A DNA stretch of 33,877 bases from NCBI GenBank assembly GCA_905176665.1, contig CAJINA010000203.1, positions 1-33,877 on the forward strand. The letters run 5' to 3'. A program made the position numbers and the translations under genes. Within the stretch, counting starts at the first letter, position 1. Every line of letters starts with the position of its first letter. The DNA comes from Olavius algarvensis Delta 4 endosymbiont (GTDB taxonomy: Bacteria; Desulfobacterota; Desulfobacteria; Desulfobacterales; CAJINA01). Below, in pieces: positions 32,587 through 33,877 of this stretch. The notes under the pieces are model-generated. The model saw nothing but the letters and a program-made list of their open reading frames with translations, had not been told where the DNA came from and searched no databases.

Positions 32587-32773
32587 AGAATTGATCGTCA
32601 ATAATATTTTATATCTAAGGTGATGTCTTTTTCCCAGGATACGAACGGCTGAACTCACAGGCTGACAGCGCAGTAGTGATGACATGCCTGGTGCACCGCC
32701 TGGTTATGTCCTCCCGGTTAAATACTCCCTAACTTACTGTTTTATTAATTATAAATTGCTTTTCTTGGCCAAA

Positions 32774-33541
32774 CTATAACGGCTTATCAAATCCAAAAAT
32801 CGAGGCTTGCATTCTTTTTATACCATCAAGGGCTCTTTTGCTCAGGTTCATATAGACCCGGAGGTCTCGTTTCCTCTGCTTATACGCCCTGACATCCTCT
32901 TCTGACCAGAAGAGCAGTGACCGGCGTCAGAAAATGTCGACAATGCCGGGTTGCTTTGTGTTTGCAAGCGAAACGATAGGCAGGCAGAACATCGGGTCTG
33001 CATTTTTCGTCACATGTGAGATTTCCAGATCACTGTTAAGTGCGATGTCAATATCCCTGTCGCTGTTGGCGCACTTTGCATTGATGGTAAAGTCGAATTT
33101 CCTTTGCTTCAGTTTCCCCAGCACGTAGGGAGACGCGAACGCGTCGGCAGCTCAGGCGGCAAAAAATTTCTCGCCGGATGATGAGGTCATCCTGAACCCG
33201 GTGTTATTTTGTGACAGGGGATAAGCCCAGTCTATCCCATTACCGTCACTCCGGTAGATGAACGTTTTCAGGTTCTCCGGTTTGTCGACAATGGCAAACA
33301 CCTGGTCTAAGGGGATCTCCATTTCGTCAGCAATCATCTTCGCAGTAAGGGGTTCCCTGGCATTTACCATTTCCAAAACGATAAAATGATGAACCTGGCG
33401 TTCTAAATCTGTCAGCGCAGCGGCATTTACCCTGGCACCTTTTTCGCCTTTCCGGGCCCCTTTCTCTGAAAGCACCGGGGGGATAGGCAGCATCAAACCC
33501 TGATACCCCATATACAATTTATGCTTCACCTTTTTTTCCAT
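32774..33541 (-). CDS. MerB-like (organomercurial lyase family) protein with two in-frame UGA codons, predicted Sec130 and Sec205
   Basis: One frame runs 256 codons (stop TAG at 32774-32776) if UGA at 33152-33154 and at 32927-32929 are read as selenocysteine, giving 255 residues. Residues about 45-120 match the MerB winged-helix part (EPLTAKMIADEMEIPLDQV, YRSDGNGIDWAYPLS). Then comes FFAAUAADAF, matching MerB YAWCALDTL, so Sec130 is at Cys96 and Asp133 at catalytic Asp99; LGK and Cys157 fit MerB LGR and Cys117. VDIFURRSLLFWSEEDVRAY matches MerB SFCCHVHFFAS...AEDW, so Sec205 is at Cys159. About 50 residues follow, as in MerB (53). MerB splits carbon-mercury bonds; the substrate here is unproven. 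GGGAGAAG precedes the ATG. Alternative: a decayed gene, unlikely because both interruptions are UGA and fall on catalytic positions. Confidence 0.87.
32897..32914 (-). promoter_or_regulatory. Strong bacterial SECIS candidate for the second UGA of the MerB-like gene
   Basis: On the minus strand CTCTTC-TGGTCA-GAAGAG forms a perfect 6-bp stem (8 bp if the loop closes further). The loop UGGUCA has G at position 2 and a GGU core like E. coli fdhF. The first loop G is 19 bases after the UGA, well inside the usual range. Confidence 0.75.
33132..33145 (-). promoter_or_regulatory. Hairpin after the first UGA of the MerB-like gene
   Basis: GACGC-GTTC-GCGTC is a perfect 5-bp hairpin beginning 6 bases after the UGA, with a loop starting GU. 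The loop G is only 11 bases from the UGA, shorter than typical bacterial SECIS. A second possible stem (TCCC at 33131-33128 with GGGA at 33118-33115, loop of 9) has better distance but a less typical loop. Confidence 0.35.
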
Positions 33542-33877
33542 ACAGCTTCTCCCAAAAGTGAAAAATTGAAATTTGTCTTATAATTGCTCAACATTCGGCT
33601 TGCCCGGACAAGAAAAAGGCCCCGATCACGGCAAGTAACAAATCATATTCATTCTCTTTGGTCGTAATTTGTTATGGCGATTACGAATAAAAGGGGCAAT
33701 TATTTTATGGTGATTCCGTACCTCCTGATATTGAAGGTTGCTTGCGTTGATCCCGAAAATAATCAGCACATACTTTTAAATGAAAAAGTTAAGATCTTCC
33801 CAAACAGTTTGAGATAGACGATAAGCGCCATCCCTGGCCCCAAAAGAAGACCAGGGTATGGCGCGCGGTCGTCCTCT
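33542..33877. other. Upstream region of the MerB-like gene
   Basis: No gene is supported in this AT-rich end of the window. It holds an inverted repeat TCGTAAT / ATTACGA (33662-33668 and 33680-33686), nested with TAACAAAT / ATTTGTTA (33636-33643 and 33667-33674). It also holds a long hairpin (33825-33864; arms GCGCCATCCCTGG and CCAGGGTATGGCGC, one bulge). The first two could be operator sites for the MerB-like gene; the long hairpin may be a terminator or repeat remnant. Confidence 0.45.

Noticed and set aside
32821..32880. CCGGAGG-containing stretch as a fourth copy of the dispersed element
   Set aside because: Only a few bases match the core, and the stretch is better explained as the coding sequence of the MerB-like C-terminus.
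33152..33541. A complete 129-residue gene ending at the TGA at 33152
   Set aside because: The frame continues past this TGA with MerB-like sequence, including the catalytic Asp equivalent three residues later, so the TGA is better read as selenocysteine.
32774..33541. MerB-like gene as an ordinary pseudogene with nonsense mutations
   Set aside because: Both interruptions are UGA, both fall on catalytic cysteine positions, there is no frameshift, and a SECIS hairpin follows the second. Random decay would not give this pattern.
1..33877. CRISPR array, rRNA operon, insertion sequence or prophage
   Set aside because: No regularly spaced identical repeats, rRNA-like sequence, transposase, integrase or phage genes were seen on either strand.

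Overview
The window looks like a chromosomal segment of a sulfate-reducing, selenocysteine-using member of the Desulfobacterota (former Deltaproteobacteria). The reasons are a canonical dsrC, an HdrA/MvhD-type electron-transfer operon in which both hdrA and mvhD carry in-frame UGA codons at known selenocysteine positions, a siroheme decarboxylase-type AhbA, and a GC-rich coding style.

Layout. 1-2.6 kb: an exported PIMT (pcm), two genes of unknown function and tRNA-Leu(CAA). 2.6-7.1 kb (minus strand): ddl, a purD-purE fusion and tsaC form one likely operon; DUF1992 and SHOCT-domain genes lie upstream. 7.2-9.5 kb (plus): a zinc-ribbon/GAF histidine kinase behind a good sigma70 promoter, then a small unknown gene behind a pair of palindromic sites. 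9.7-15.7 kb (minus): tRNA-Met, a very acidic DL-repeat zinc-ribbon membrane protein, hpt, a CbpA-like dnaJ, and mnmG. 15.9-17.9 kb: a YhcC-type radical SAM protein and miaA. 18.1-25.1 kb (plus): the energy-metabolism core, consisting of a double-length Sec-HdrA, Sec-MvhD, two Fe-S proteins and a flavin/NAD(P)H oxidoreductase (FlxABCD/Hdr-like), followed by separately promoted dsrC. 25.3-28.3 kb: yjbQ, ahbA, a nitrilase-family hydrolase and an unknown coiled-coil protein. 28.4-33.5 kb (minus): an accessory stretch of small genes (cupin, exported Nudix, GNAT, cyclic-nucleotide-binding protein, small membrane protein, SnoaL-like, membrane protein).

The most striking item is at 32774-33541 (minus). 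An organomercurial-lyase (MerB) homologue becomes visible only when two in-frame UGA codons are read through. The two UGAs sit where MerB has its two catalytic cysteines (Cys96 and Cys159), the catalytic Asp is kept, and a textbook bacterial SECIS hairpin follows the second UGA. This predicts a di-selenocysteine MerB-like enzyme. Gene finders that treat UGA as stop would break it into three pieces.

The intergenic DNA also carries two repeat classes: a ~145-bp element with inverted ends (three copies, two of which supply the stop codon of the adjoining gene) and several arrays with strict 7-bp periodicity.

Family assignments come from sequence motifs read by eye. No database search, folding or alignment program was run.
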